The notes: generated from the sequence alone by a model not told the origin. A stretch of 17,831 nt of DNA from Actinomycetota bacterium (GCA_009699825.1 WLNM01000010.1:1-17831), one strand, 5' to 3'; shown: positions 1 to 8,677, numbered from the stretch's first letter. Translations and numbers: made by a program.

Positions 1-8
1 ATACATGA

Positions 9-932
9 TCAAGCTGTAACCCACAGGTGCTGGGCAAGAATTTCAGCAAAGGTTGTTTCTGCGAGTAAGCGAACAAGTGGGTCTGAGTCATTTGTATATC
101 GAAGCGACGAAGTTGCGTGAGGGTGATCAAAGCCAATAGTTATAACCTTGGATCCACGTTCTTGCGTCCATTTAAATAATTGGTCTTCCCATTGTGAACC
201 AGGAAATAAAATTGCACGGTAATCAAGAGTCTTTGTTAAATACACGTCAATATGACTCCAGTCGCCAGTTTCGCAGCCAACAGATGGTAGACGTGGAGAC
301 TCTCGCATCATTAATGCACTCTGTTGCGCGCTACACAAACGATCTGCAGGTGCTATGTAATATGAACCAGCAGGAGATTTTATGTGGTTAATTAACTCTG
401 GAAGCCACAATTCTTTGCGCGTGTAAATATCTGCAATTGCAACAGCGGCGGATTCAATCGATTTTTCTAAGCCGTCAATACAACCTAGTGATTCAAATAA
501 TCTCAGTAACGCTACGTGAGTTGCCATATATGTAAGGGATGCAACACCACCACTTTCTATCCCAGCATTCATTGCAACCGTGAGATTGCCACGTTCTGCT
601 GAATTTGTAAGCCAAATTTTCTCTTTGTATCCACCTGCTGCATCAAAGGCAGCATTTGTTTCCACAGAATTGCCTGAAGCAGATATGCCAATCAATGTTT
701 TACCTGTGCTGGATTGGGGAGGAGTCGGATTACTTGAAAGAGTGAATGTGGCATCGCTTCCACAAGATTGAAGGCGCGTAACCATTGATTGAGCAGCAAA
801 GGCAGAGGATCCCATTGCCATAAAAACAAGTGATTGCCCGGAAAGGTTTGGCCATGCAAACTTTTGAGTAGAAAGTGAGTGAGCGAGATCAGCTTTGCGA
901 GCTAAATCTTCGCCAAACTTAATTGGATCCAT
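9..932 (-). CDS. SIS-domain phosphosugar isomerase (glucosamine-6-phosphate isomerase/deaminase-like)
   Basis: The 307-residue protein has two SIS (sugar isomerase) domains, roughly residues 30-125 and 180-290. The first has the phosphosugar-binding loop GISASGNSVET (82-92), comparable to the ISQSGET loop of the GlmS isomerase half. There is no glutaminase domain, so it is not a full GlmS. A likely reaction is isomerisation or deamination of an amino-sugar phosphate in the cytoplasm. I chose the ATG at 932, which begins MDPIKFGEDL, because GGAAGAG lies just upstream and SIS homology begins soon after. An upstream ATG at 1004 would add 24 residues that only retrace the neighbouring gene in another frame. 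It overlaps the end of the kinase-like gene by 14 bases, so the two are probably coupled in translation. An ATG sits 2 bases past its stop at the window edge, so the operon may continue. Exact substrate unknown. Confidence 0.8.
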   Translation of the reverse strand: MDPIKFGEDLARKADLAHSLSTQKFAWPNLSGQSLVFMAMGSSAFAAQSMVTRLQSCGSDATFTLSSNPTPPQSSTGKTLIGISASGNSVETNAAFDAAGGYKEKIWLTNSAERGNLTVAMNAGIESGGVASLTYMATHVALLRLFESLGCIDGLEKSIESAAVAIADIYTRKELWLPELINHIKSPAGSYYIAPADRLCSAQQSALMMRESPRLPSVGCETGDWSHIDVYLTKTLDYRAILFPGSQWEDQLFKWTQERGSKVITIGFDHPHATSSLRYTNDSDPLVRLLAETTFAEILAQHLWVTA

Positions 933-1917
933 AGCCCAACTCTTCCATATAAGTGATTGCAAACTCTGGTGCATAACGCCATTGCGGCAAGAATTTATCT
1001 GCATATTTTAATTCTCGGTTTTCAAGGGTACGCATCAACGAATGAAGCGCCGAAACATCGAAAGTTTTGTCACCAAAATACTTTGCAGTGAAAGTGGATT
1101 CGGCTTGAACAACCCACTCTTTTATCTGGTCTACTTCTGCGCCATATTTAATAGCGACTGCGCCAACATGAAAAAAAGAAGCACACATGCTGGCTATATC
1201 GTGGAGTAAATCTGAATTCTCGGCGATATTTGTAAGCGGGTCACCCTCAAAATCTATGACCCAGAATTTATCTTTGTGGTGTTCTTTTAAGATCTGTCCT
1301 ACATGAAAATCGCCATGAATTAATCCTTCAAGGCACCGATGCATTTCTTTGGTCAATAGTGCCAAATTATCTAGCCACATACCAAGGTCGTTTTCTTCGG
1401 CTTTTTCTTTACACCACGTCCAACCATCTGTAGTGCCTTGAATGTATTTGTTAATACTTGCTAAGAGATTCTCATTCCAATAGATGTTGCCCAATAACTC
1501 TGGTAAATACTCAAAAGCATTATCGGCTAGTACTTCTTCTTTATGTGCACCAAGTGACTTATTTGCAGTGAGTTGCCATTTAACAATAATGGATTCATCG
1601 AGGACTACTGATTCATTGCTCTGATCTACTGAAATAAAACGTTCGTGTGAATATGTGCCAATGTGCATAGTCGAACGTAAACCGTCGGGCAAGGAGTTGC
1701 TCAAAAGTTTTGCAGTCACACCATCTTTAGATTGTGCACGCTGTATACCTTTTGATTTCACATAGGGCGCGATGAAATTCTGACCATCTGATTCAAATAT
1801 TAGAATGCCCGCAGATTCAGAAATTGGAAAATCAACTGAGACATCGGAGCAACCCGTAATCAAGTCGGCGCGAGATGCCGGCAAGAGCTGTTGGCATTGC
1901 GTCTTGGATAGATGCAT
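919..1917 (-). CDS. Maltokinase/glucosamine kinase-like phosphotransferase
   Basis: This 332-residue protein has the aminoglycoside-phosphotransferase/protein-kinase-like fold seen in actinobacterial maltokinases (Pep2/Mak) and glucosamine kinases. The catalytic loop HGDFHVGQIL is at 201-210, and the metal-binding DFEGDP at 222-227 matches the maltokinase-type pattern HGDxHxGQxL...DFEGxP. A VKWQLTA stretch (112-118) probably carries the ATP-binding lysine, and TDGW (163-166) resembles the substrate-side DGW of this family. Length is shorter than typical maltokinases (over 400 residues), as in the glucosamine kinases. With a SIS isomerase directly downstream, amino-sugar phosphorylation is a reasonable inference: the kinase would make GlcN-6-P and the isomerase convert it to fructose-6-P. 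It starts 12 bases after the glycosyltransferase stop, with no good ribosome binding site, so it is probably read by coupling. Maltokinase activity is the main alternative. Confidence 0.78.
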   Translation of the reverse strand: MHLSKTQCQQLLPASRADLITGCSDVSVDFPISESAGILIFESDGQNFIAPYVKSKGIQRAQSKDGVTAKLLSNSLPDGLRSTMHIGTYSHERFISVDQSNESVVLDESIIVKWQLTANKSLGAHKEEVLADNAFEYLPELLGNIYWNENLLASINKYIQGTTDGWTWCKEKAEENDLGMWLDNLALLTKEMHRCLEGLIHGDFHVGQILKEHHKDKFWVIDFEGDPLTNIAENSDLLHDIASMCASFFHVGAVAIKYGAEVDQIKEWVVQAESTFTAKYFGDKTFDVSALHSLMRTLENRELKYADKFLPQWRYAPEFAITYMEELGYGSN

Positions 1918-1929
1918 GTTTACGAAGAC

Positions 1930-3240
1930 TTAATTGGATTTATGAGCAAGTGCAACCTTTTCAATAAGAGCAGATGCCACACCCAAGCCATCTCGTTGTT
2001 GAATCTGAGCAGCATTTTCTCGCATCTTTTTTCCAAGTGCATCATCGCTTAAGAGGGATTCAAGTGCGTTGTGCATCTCTTGTTCAGTAAATGCATACGT
2101 TGCAAGGCGCACACCAAAACCAAGTTCGTGCATGCGTTGTGCATTGTCGTATTGATCCCAGAAGAGCGGAAGTAAAATCATTGGTTTTCCATAGTGCATC
2201 GCCTCCGTCGTAGTGTTATTTCCGCCATGAGTAATGACGAGATCAACCTGCGGAATTATGTTTATTTGAGGCAAGAACTGAGAACCCACCATATTTGCAG
2301 CCAATGTGATCTGCTCGTGTTGTGGACCCATACTGACGATGAAGCGGTGTTTAGTTTTTCCTAGTACCTCAATTAAACGCTTCATGAGACCCACGTCAGC
2401 AGAACCCAGTGAACCAAGGGAGAGATAGATCAATTTTGAATCAGTTGGACGCTTTGCAACTTCAGATGGAATGTCATATTTACTATCCGTTTCGCGAACA
2501 CTGGAATCAATGCGCGTCCATGTTGCATTAAGTGGGCGTTCTTTAACGTAGTCAGCAACTTCAGGAAACACATACAAGTTGGCATCTTTTGATTCGTGTA
2601 TAAATTCTAGTTCTGGCAATGCAGGGGCACCTTGTTCTTGCACCCATGCATTAAATGATGACCACATGTCATAGTGAGTGCGTTTGTATTCGGCTCGGTA
2701 TGTGTCCCAGTTGCTTGAATCATTGGCTGCATATCCCGAAAATGTTGGTGCGACTTTGGAGCCCTTAATCTCAAGCGGATTGCAAGAAACGATTCTTACA
2801 AATGGTTTACCAGCAGTCATCAGTGCTGGAAATGTAACAACGTTATCTTCAACAATTACATCAGGATTGACCCGCTTAATGATGTCGCGTAATTGTGGTT
2901 CGCAATACATTGCACCATCGATGAGCGCCTGCCATGTCGGTTTAATAAAAGTTTCGAGTTGTTCTATTGTTGGCTTTCGAAACTCTGGTGATGTATCGCG
3001 AATGTAATCCGTCCAAAACTGTCCAGGATCTACATCGGAATCTGCTGGCGCTGGTGGTGCCAAATTAACTAAATCTTCTTCAAAACCAAGTGCCTTTAAT
3101 TTTCCTTCCCATGATGCTTCGGCGGCAAAGACAACGCGGTGGCCAGCTTTGAGAAGGCGGTAGCCGATGCCAATACATTGGTTTGTTGGGCCGTAGGCAG
3201 ACTCGGGCATAAATAGGACAGTTAAATTTTGCTGTGTCAT
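1930..3240 (-). CDS. MGT-family (GT1) glycosyltransferase
   Basis: The 436-residue protein looks like a GT-B fold UDP-glycosyltransferase of the macrolide glycosyltransferase (MGT) type. The N-terminal acceptor domain begins with a strand and a helix similar to MPESAYGPTNQCIGIGYRL (11-29). The C-terminal nucleotide-sugar domain has LIYLSLGSLGS (270-280) and the donor-binding signature LVITHGGNNTTTEAM (334-348) followed by GKPMILLPLFWDQYDNA (351-367). These enzymes attach sugars to lipids, polyketides or other small acceptors, usually in the cytoplasm. It is the first gene of a three-gene operon with a kinase and an isomerase of sugar type. The start ATG at 3240 has no Shine-Dalgarno sequence and may be leaderless. 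Acceptor and donor cannot be told from the sequence; one possibility is a glycosylated lipid or pigment. Confidence 0.85.
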   Translation of the reverse strand: MTQQNLTVLFMPESAYGPTNQCIGIGYRLLKAGHRVVFAAEASWEGKLKALGFEEDLVNLAPPAPADSDVDPGQFWTDYIRDTSPEFRKPTIEQLETFIKPTWQALIDGAMYCEPQLRDIIKRVNPDVIVEDNVVTFPALMTAGKPFVRIVSCNPLEIKGSKVAPTFSGYAANDSSNWDTYRAEYKRTHYDMWSSFNAWVQEQGAPALPELEFIHESKDANLYVFPEVADYVKERPLNATWTRIDSSVRETDSKYDIPSEVAKRPTDSKLIYLSLGSLGSADVGLMKRLIEVLGKTKHRFIVSMGPQHEQITLAANMVGSQFLPQINIIPQVDLVITHGGNNTTTEAMHYGKPMILLPLFWDQYDNAQRMHELGFGVRLATYAFTEQEMHNALESLLSDDALGKKMRENAAQIQQRDGLGVASALIEKVALAHKSN

Positions 3241-3246
3241 GGGCTA

Positions 3247-3275
3247 ATCCAACAACACGGCGCCAAAGTTGTAAA
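3247..3275 (-). promoter_or_regulatory. Candidate leaderless promoter of the glycosyltransferase operon
   Basis: Reading the minus strand, TTTACA (3270-3275) lies 17 bases before TTGGAT (3247-3252), which in turn is 6 bases before the ATG at 3240. The -35 box matches TTGACA at five of six positions. The -10 box is a poor match. The layout is that of a leaderless actinobacterial promoter and agrees with the missing ribosome binding site. Confidence 0.35.
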
Positions 3276-3279
3276 CAAC
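3268..3279. promoter_or_regulatory. Palindromic operator candidate GTTGTAAACAAC
   Basis: A 12-base inverted repeat, GTTGT-AA-ACAAC, sits in the 142-base spacer between the divergent glycosyltransferase and polyamine operons. It overlaps the candidate -35 box of the glycosyltransferase operon. It has the size and symmetry of a repressor half-site pair, but no regulator gene is present in the window, so binding is unproven. The rest of the spacer (3280-3382) holds a T-run near 3316-3322 and the potD ribosome binding site. I see no riboswitch or terminator in it. Confidence 0.3.
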
Positions 3280-3382
3280 GTCCTTTTTAGGGCCGAACAC
3301 TCTAGAAAATCCCGGTTTTTTTCTCTAAGGTAGGAAGTAATTCTTTGTGCCCAGTGCGGGTGCATTTCTTGAGAGGAACTTC

Positions 3383-4480
3383 ATGAGAATTTCACGTACA
3401 GCAATAGCCGCAACGGCAATCGCCGGACTATTGCTCGGATTATCTGCATGTAGCAGTTCAGATTCCGGTGCTACAGCACTGGACCCAAATGCAGATCTCA
3501 GTACGCAAACTTTGACTGTGAGTAACTGGGCGGCATACAACCCAGAAGATTTGCCAGCTAAGTTTGAGGAAAAATTTGGAACCAAAGTAACAATTACAAA
3601 CCACGCAACTAATGAAGAAATCATGGCTAAGCTAACAGCTGGTGGAGATTCAGGAATTGACGTTGCATTCGTCTCTGGTCAATTTGCGCAAGCACTTGCA
3701 GCACAAGGTTTGATCGAAGATTTGGATAAGACACTTATTCCAAATGAAGCAAACCTCTATCCAGAAGCAGCGCAGCTCGCTTATGACCCAGGCAATAAGT
3801 ACTCAATGCCTTATTCATGGGGAACAACTGGTATTTGCTACCGCTCAGATTTGATGAAGGGTAACGAACCAACAAGTTGGAATGACTTGTTAATGCCAAA
3901 ACCACAGTACAAGGGCAAGGTAACAATGCTTGCAACTGAGCGTTGGTTAATGCTTCCAGCACAGCGTGCTCTTGGTTATTCACTTAACACACAGGACGAA
4001 GCAGAAATGGGTAAGGTCAAGGATCTTCTCGTTAAGGCTAAGTCGAACTTACTTGCTTACGATGACACAACTTTCTATACCCGCTTAGTTACAGGTGAAG
4101 CGGTAATGGTTGAAGCATGGGATGGCTGGTGCAACTATGGAATTGCGGAGAATAAGAACATTAAATTCGTAGTTCCAAAAGAAGGATCAGATCTTTTCAC
4201 TGACACCATGGTGATTCTAAAAACTTCTAAGAATAAAGAAGCTGCTCACGCATTCATCAACTACATCCTTGATAAGGATGTTCAGTCATGGGTCGTCGAC
4301 AACATTCTTTACAAGGTTCCAAATGTGCCAGCAATGGAAAAGTCATTGCCAGCACTTGTTGGCGCTTATCCAAATATGGGTATTACTCCAGCTGAACTCT
4401 TGAAGAATGAAGCACTTGTTGATCTCGGCGATGCTTCTGCTCTGTACACACGAATAGCCACTGAAGTAACGGCCAAGTAA
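3383..4480 (+). CDS. potD: Polyamine (spermidine/putrescine) ABC transporter substrate-binding lipoprotein
   Basis: The 365-residue protein is the extracellular binding component of a Pot-type importer. It begins with a lipoprotein signal peptide: basic start MRISR, hydrophobic stretch, and lipobox LSAC with the lipidated cysteine at residue 23. The mature part has the family pattern, including SNWAAYNPE near the N-terminus, MPYSWGTTGICY in the middle and VEAWDGW in the C-terminal half. The last two supply aromatic and acidic residues of the kind that line the polyamine pocket of PotD. I chose the ATG at 3383 because GAGAGGAAC lies just before it and it places the lipobox correctly; an in-frame ATG at 3347 would put 12 odd residues ahead of the signal peptide. 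It is the first gene of potDBCA plus the aldehyde dehydrogenase. Putrescine is the more likely ligand given that last gene. Confidence 0.9.
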   Translation: MRISRTAIAATAIAGLLLGLSACSSSDSGATALDPNADLSTQTLTVSNWAAYNPEDLPAKFEEKFGTKVTITNHATNEEIMAKLTAGGDSGIDVAFVSGQFAQALAAQGLIEDLDKTLIPNEANLYPEAAQLAYDPGNKYSMPYSWGTTGICYRSDLMKGNEPTSWNDLLMPKPQYKGKVTMLATERWLMLPAQRALGYSLNTQDEAEMGKVKDLLVKAKSNLLAYDDTTFYTRLVTGEAVMVEAWDGWCNYGIAENKNIKFVVPKEGSDLFTDTMVILKTSKNKEAAHAFINYILDKDVQSWVVDNILYKVPNVPAMEKSLPALVGAYPNMGITPAELLKNEALVDLGDASALYTRIATEVTAK

Positions 4481-4497
4481 TCAAAGCCAATTACTAA

Positions 4498-5391
4498 ATG
4501 GCTCTAGCGGTTAAGTCAGAAGGGCGCGACGCAATCAAGCGTCGCGCTCTTCTTTCGCGTGCCGTCTTCTTAGTTCCGGGGCTGACATATATCACCGCAT
4601 TTATGTTGATCCCGCTGGGTTTCATCATCGCCTATACATTTTTATCTCGTGGCACCTATGGCGGAATCGAATTTATCTTTACAGCGGAAAACTACACACG
4701 CGCACTAGATTCGCTCTATTTAGGCGTCTTAATTAAATCTATTCTTATCGCATCAACAACGACCATTCTTGCTTTTCTTATTGGGTTTCCGGTTGCCTAC
4801 GCAATAACTAAATTACCCACCAATCGGCAGAACCTGTTGTTGGTGCTAATTGTCTTGCCATTTTGGACCAACTTTCTGATCCGAACTTACGCATGGATTG
4901 TTCTGCTGAATACCCAAGGTTTTCTCAACAAAGGTTTAATTAACATGGGGGTCATTAGTCAGCCCTTAGAACTTCTGTATAAACCAAGTGCAATTGTTTT
5001 AGGCCTTCTCTACGCCTACATCCCATTGATGATCTTGCCAATTTATTCAGCCCTTGTTCGTATTGATCCAGCAATGAAAGAAGCGGCTATTAACTTAGGT
5101 GCAACACCTGCGCAAGCGTTTAGACAAGTGACTTTGCCCTTGGCTCTTCCTGGTGTTTTAGTCGGTGCGATCTTTGTATTTGTACCAAGTGTTGGAAACT
5201 TTATTGTTCCTGAGTTATTAGGTGGCGGAAAAACAATCATGGTTGGTAACCTGATTAGAGATCAATTCTTAAAGGCGCGCGATTGGCCATTTGGCTCAGT
5301 GCTTGCGCTCTCAATGGTCATAATGCTTTTGATGCTCTTCTTTATCCAAGCACGCGTTAATCGACGCGTGCTGGGTGATGCCCGTGCATAA
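4498..5391 (+). CDS. potB: Polyamine ABC transporter permease PotB
   Basis: This 297-residue inner-membrane permease has about six hydrophobic segments, beginning around residue 20 (LSRAVFLVPGLTYITAFMLI). Near the C-terminus is the EAA loop (EAAINLGATPAQAFRQVTLP), which docks to the ATPase. It pairs with PotC to form the channel. The gene starts 17 bases after potD, with a weak ribosome binding site, and ends by overlapping potC. The N-terminal 18 residues are basic and cytoplasmic. PotB rather than another Opp- or Fbp-type permease is assigned from the order D-B-C-A and the sequence style. Confidence 0.9.
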   Translation: MALAVKSEGRDAIKRRALLSRAVFLVPGLTYITAFMLIPLGFIIAYTFLSRGTYGGIEFIFTAENYTRALDSLYLGVLIKSILIASTTTILAFLIGFPVAYAITKLPTNRQNLLLVLIVLPFWTNFLIRTYAWIVLLNTQGFLNKGLINMGVISQPLELLYKPSAIVLGLLYAYIPLMILPIYSALVRIDPAMKEAAINLGATPAQAFRQVTLPLALPGVLVGAIFVFVPSVGNFIVPELLGGGKTIMVGNLIRDQFLKARDWPFGSVLALSMVIMLLMLFFIQARVNRRVLGDARA

Positions 5392-6157
5392 CAAACTCGG
5401 TTGGTTGCGCATACCGCTTTACGGCGTATTGGTCTTTTTATACCTACCAATTTCAGTGCTTATTTTTATGTCATTTAATAAATCTGATTCCCCATTTATG
5501 TGGACTGGATTTAGTACAAAGTGGTATTCGGTGTTAATTCATAGCCCAAAAATCATGGAAGGTTTTAAGAACACCCTTATTGTTGCAATTGTTACAACAA
5601 TCATTTCTATTGTTCTTGGAACGCTGCTCGCTATTGGATTAGCGAGATATCAAAAATCTTCGGCACTTGAAGCCGTTGCACTGACCCCGGCTATTTTTCC
5701 TGACCTAGCACTTGCAATTGGATTACTCGCACTATTTACATCTCTTCATCTGACTTTAGGATTGCACTCAGTCATCATTAGTCACGCACTCTTTTGTATG
5801 GCCTTTGTAACCGCAATCGTCCGTGGACGTCTGTCTCAGATTGACTCATCCCTTGAAGAGGCAGCACAAGATTTGGGTGATTCCGCTGTCGGAACATTTT
5901 TTAGAATTACTCTGCCAAGCATCAAACCAGCAATCATTGCCGGTGGCTTACTTGCATTCACGCTCTCACTCGATGAGTTTGTAATTGCTTTCTTTACTGA
6001 TGGCCCAAGCACTCCTACCTTGCCAATTATTATCTATTCGATGGTTCGATTTGGTGTTTCGCCAGAAATTAACGCATTAGCCACAGTTGTTTTGCTTATA
6101 AGCGCATTAATTGTCACAATCGCTCAACGAAACGTAAAGGTGCAGGATCAAATATGA
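5378..6157 (+). CDS. potC: Polyamine ABC transporter permease PotC
   Basis: This second permease subunit is 259 residues long, with about six membrane segments. Its EAA loop, EEAAQDLGDSAVGTFFRITL, is followed by SLDEFVIAFF, a stretch typical of PotC proteins. I chose ATG at 5378, giving a 14-base overlap with potB. GTG codons at 5375 and 5384 are possible alternatives. The upstream CTGGGTG is a poor ribosome binding site, so coupling to potB is likely. It also overlaps potA by four bases (ATGA), which indicates tight coordinated production of the transporter. Confidence 0.88.
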   Translation: MPVHNKLGWLRIPLYGVLVFLYLPISVLIFMSFNKSDSPFMWTGFSTKWYSVLIHSPKIMEGFKNTLIVAIVTTIISIVLGTLLAIGLARYQKSSALEAVALTPAIFPDLALAIGLLALFTSLHLTLGLHSVIISHALFCMAFVTAIVRGRLSQIDSSLEEAAQDLGDSAVGTFFRITLPSIKPAIIAGGLLAFTLSLDEFVIAFFTDGPSTPTLPIIIYSMVRFGVSPEINALATVVLLISALIVTIAQRNVKVQDQI

Positions 6158-7188
6158 GTTCATTTCTAAATATCGCAGGGGTCTCCAAGCGATACGGTGA
6201 TGTGCAAGCGCTCAACAACGTTTCCATAGATATTCGTGAAAACGAATTCTTTGCTCTCCTTGGTCCATCTGGATGCGGAAAAACCACACTGCTGCGCGCA
6301 CTGGCGGGCCTTGAATCTCTTGATTCAGGCGTTGTCACATTAGCTAATGAAGATTTGCTCTCTGTGCCTGCAAATAAGCGCCCAGTTAATTTAATGTTCC
6401 AGTCATATGCTTTATTTCCGCACCTAAACGTTTATGACAACGTTGCCTACGGATTGCGCCGCGAGAAGTTGGATAAGACTGAGATTGATCAGAGAGTTCA
6501 TGATGTACTCAAAACTGTTGCATTAATTGATCAGAAAGATCGCCGTCCTTCTCAATTATCAGGTGGTCAAAAACAACGAGTAGCTCTTGCTCGCGCCATT
6601 GTAAAGCGCCCAAAGATTTTGTTATTAGATGAGCCATTATCTGCACTAGATAAGAAAGTCCGCTCAGAAATGCAGCTCGAACTCAAGCGTTTGCAACATG
6701 AAGCTGGCATTACTTTCATAATCGTTACTCACGATCAAGAAGAAGCGATGTCTATCGCCGATCGAATCGCACTGATGGATAAAGGCGTAGTTGTTCAGAT
6801 TGCAACACCGGTTGAGATGTACAGCGCTCCTAAGACAAAATTTGTGGCTGACTTTATCGGTACCAGCAATTTATTTGCAGGCACTCTTGGTAGTGGAACA
6901 ATCACTGTTCAAGGCAAGTCACTGCCAACTCCTGTAACTGCGTTATCAGCTGGTGCTAAAGCAGTACTCGTACTGCGGCCAGAAGATATTTCACTCGGGA
7001 TAGCAGGCACGATTTCGGGAACACTTGTCAGTTCCAATTTCTATGGTGGCTCTAGTCTTCTCTTTTTTGACTGCGGATTTGAGCAGTTGGTAAAAGTTTC
7101 TTGTGCACTCAATCAGGTGCCACCAGTTGGTTCTACATGTCATTTGTCATGGAGCGCTTCTGATTCGATTCTGTTAGCAGATGCGTAA
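6154..7188 (+). CDS. potA: Polyamine ABC transporter ATP-binding protein PotA
   Basis: The 344-residue ATPase energises the importer. Visible motifs are Walker A GPSGCGKTT (37-45), Q-loop glutamine 83 in MFQSYALFPH, ABC signature LSGGQKQ (135-141), Walker B ILLLDEP (155-161) and the switch histidine 193 in VTHDQEE. The C-terminal region after about residue 235 has the TOBE-type strands usual for PotA, UgpC and MalK-like ATPases, including LVLRPEDISLG. Its start overlaps the potC stop as ATGA. The family alone cannot tell polyamine from other substrates; the binding protein and the aldehyde dehydrogenase decide it. Confidence 0.92.
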   Translation: MSSFLNIAGVSKRYGDVQALNNVSIDIRENEFFALLGPSGCGKTTLLRALAGLESLDSGVVTLANEDLLSVPANKRPVNLMFQSYALFPHLNVYDNVAYGLRREKLDKTEIDQRVHDVLKTVALIDQKDRRPSQLSGGQKQRVALARAIVKRPKILLLDEPLSALDKKVRSEMQLELKRLQHEAGITFIIVTHDQEEAMSIADRIALMDKGVVVQIATPVEMYSAPKTKFVADFIGTSNLFAGTLGSGTITVQGKSLPTPVTALSAGAKAVLVLRPEDISLGIAGTISGTLVSSNFYGGSSLLFFDCGFEQLVKVSCALNQVPPVGSTCHLSWSASDSILLADA

Positions 7189-7191
7189 ACC

Positions 7192-8652
7192 ATGACAATG
7201 TATAGCGCCTATATAAATGGCGAATACGTACTTGGCAAGGGTTCGCCAATTATGTTGGTTAATCCCGCGAAGCCGAAAGAAACTTTTACCTACACAGCAG
7301 CTACAACCGCTGATTTAGAGAGCGCAATCATTGGCGCAAAGGCAGCCTACAAGCAGTGGTCACAAATGACGCCGGCACAACGAAGCGCAGCACTTCTTAA
7401 CTTTGCAGATGCAATAGCTGCCGACAGTGCGAAACTAACTGAACTTGAAGTACGCGAAAGTGGAAAACCCATTGCTGTCTTTCGTGATGGCGAACTTCCA
7501 TTTGCAGTAGATAACCTCAAGTATTTTGCAGCAGCCGCACGTTCACTCGATGGCACAGGCGCCGGAGTTCTATCCGAGGGTTATACGTCGATGTTAATTA
7601 AACGCCCAATCGGAATCGTTGGTTCGATTGCACCGTGGAACTTTCCGTTGATCATGGCTATCTGGAAATTCGGTCCAGCACTTGCTGCAGGCAACGCGGT
7701 AATTCTAAAACCAGCTCCATCAACACCAAGTACCGCATTACGAATGGCAGAAATCGCTGTGCAATCAGGATTGCCAAAAGGTTTGCTCAATGTTGTTTCT
7801 GGTGATGATGATCTTGGTAAAGCACTCGTTGGACATAAAGACATTGCAATGATTTCGGTAACGGGTGCTACCACGACAGGTCAAGCAATCATGGCTGAGG
7901 CATCTAAAACAACAAAGCGTCTTCATCTCGAACTCGGTGGTAAAGCCCCAGCAATTGTCTTTGAAGACGCGGATATCAAGGCAATGGCGCACGCACTTGC
8001 CATGGGTTCTACATATAACACAGGACAAGATTGCACAGCGGCTACACGAATTTATGTACATGCATCCAAATTTGATGCAGCAGTCAAAGAACTAACTTCA
8101 GTGATGTCATCGATTAAATATGGCGACCCACATGATGCCACCAGCGATATCGGTCCGCTTATTAGCGCAGAACATCGCACACGCGTCCATGGTTTTGTAG
8201 AAAACGCAAAGGCGGCAGGTGCCACTATTCACACTGGTGGATTCATCCCTGACTCAGAAGGTTTTTACTACCCGCCAACTCTAATAACGGAAGCTAAGCA
8301 AAATAGCGATGCGGTTCAAAAGGAAATTTTTGGACCAGTTGTTGTTGTATTGCCATTTTCTACCGAAGATGAAGCAATCTCACTGGCTAATGACTGCGCA
8401 TATGGTTTGGCTTCTTCGGTTTGGACTACCGATGTTGCACGTGCGATGCGCGTGACGCACCAACTAGAAGTTGGAGTTACTTGGATTAACGATCACTTAC
8501 CAATTGCATCAGAAGCTCCACATGGAGGAGTTAAAGGCAGTGGTTTTGGAAAAGATATGAGCGCAGAATCTGTGGCTGAATACTCTGTGACTAGACACAT
8601 CATGATTAAGCACGCACAGACAGAAGCTAAAGACTCATTCCGTCCTGCTTAA
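7192..8652 (+). CDS. patD: Aldehyde dehydrogenase, probably gamma-aminobutyraldehyde dehydrogenase
   Basis: The 486-residue NAD(P)-dependent aldehyde dehydrogenase has catalytic cysteine 281 in NTGQDCTAATR and glutamate 247 in LELGGKAP. Asparagine 150 lies in PWNF, lysine 173 in ILKPAPSTPS, and EIFGPVV is near the C-terminal end. The stretch GQDCTAA around the catalytic cysteine is characteristic of the PatD/Prr 4-aminobutyraldehyde dehydrogenases, which convert 4-aminobutanal to 4-aminobutyrate in putrescine breakdown. It begins 3 bases after potA with no ribosome binding site of its own, so it belongs to the same operon. A second ATG at 7198 is also possible. This links uptake directly to catabolism. 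The putrescine aminotransferase needed for the step before is not in the window. A betaine aldehyde dehydrogenase role is the main alternative. Confidence 0.85.
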   Translation: MTMYSAYINGEYVLGKGSPIMLVNPAKPKETFTYTAATTADLESAIIGAKAAYKQWSQMTPAQRSAALLNFADAIAADSAKLTELEVRESGKPIAVFRDGELPFAVDNLKYFAAAARSLDGTGAGVLSEGYTSMLIKRPIGIVGSIAPWNFPLIMAIWKFGPALAAGNAVILKPAPSTPSTALRMAEIAVQSGLPKGLLNVVSGDDDLGKALVGHKDIAMISVTGATTTGQAIMAEASKTTKRLHLELGGKAPAIVFEDADIKAMAHALAMGSTYNTGQDCTAATRIYVHASKFDAAVKELTSVMSSIKYGDPHDATSDIGPLISAEHRTRVHGFVENAKAAGATIHTGGFIPDSEGFYYPPTLITEAKQNSDAVQKEIFGPVVVVLPFSTEDEAISLANDCAYGLASSVWTTDVARAMRVTHQLEVGVTWINDHLPIASEAPHGGVKGSGFGKDMSAESVAEYSVTRHIMIKHAQTEAKDSFRPA

Positions 8653-8677
8653 CCTAGTAATCGATACTCCAATTCCA

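Noticed and set aside
1..6. Start of a further minus-strand gene (ATG at base 6)
   Set aside because: Only two codons are visible; noted as a hint of operon continuation, not as a feature.
933..1004. Longer start for the SIS protein
   Set aside because: The extra 24 residues lie inside the kinase-like gene, whereas the internal ATG at 932 has a ribosome binding site.
3280..3382. Riboswitch upstream of potD
   Set aside because: No recognisable conserved core or terminator/anti-terminator pair is visible, and the spacer is short.
7765..8095. Open frames overlapping the aldehyde dehydrogenase on both strands
   Set aside because: They are out-of-frame shadows of a gene with complete catalytic motifs and lack starts with ribosome binding sites or recognisable domains.
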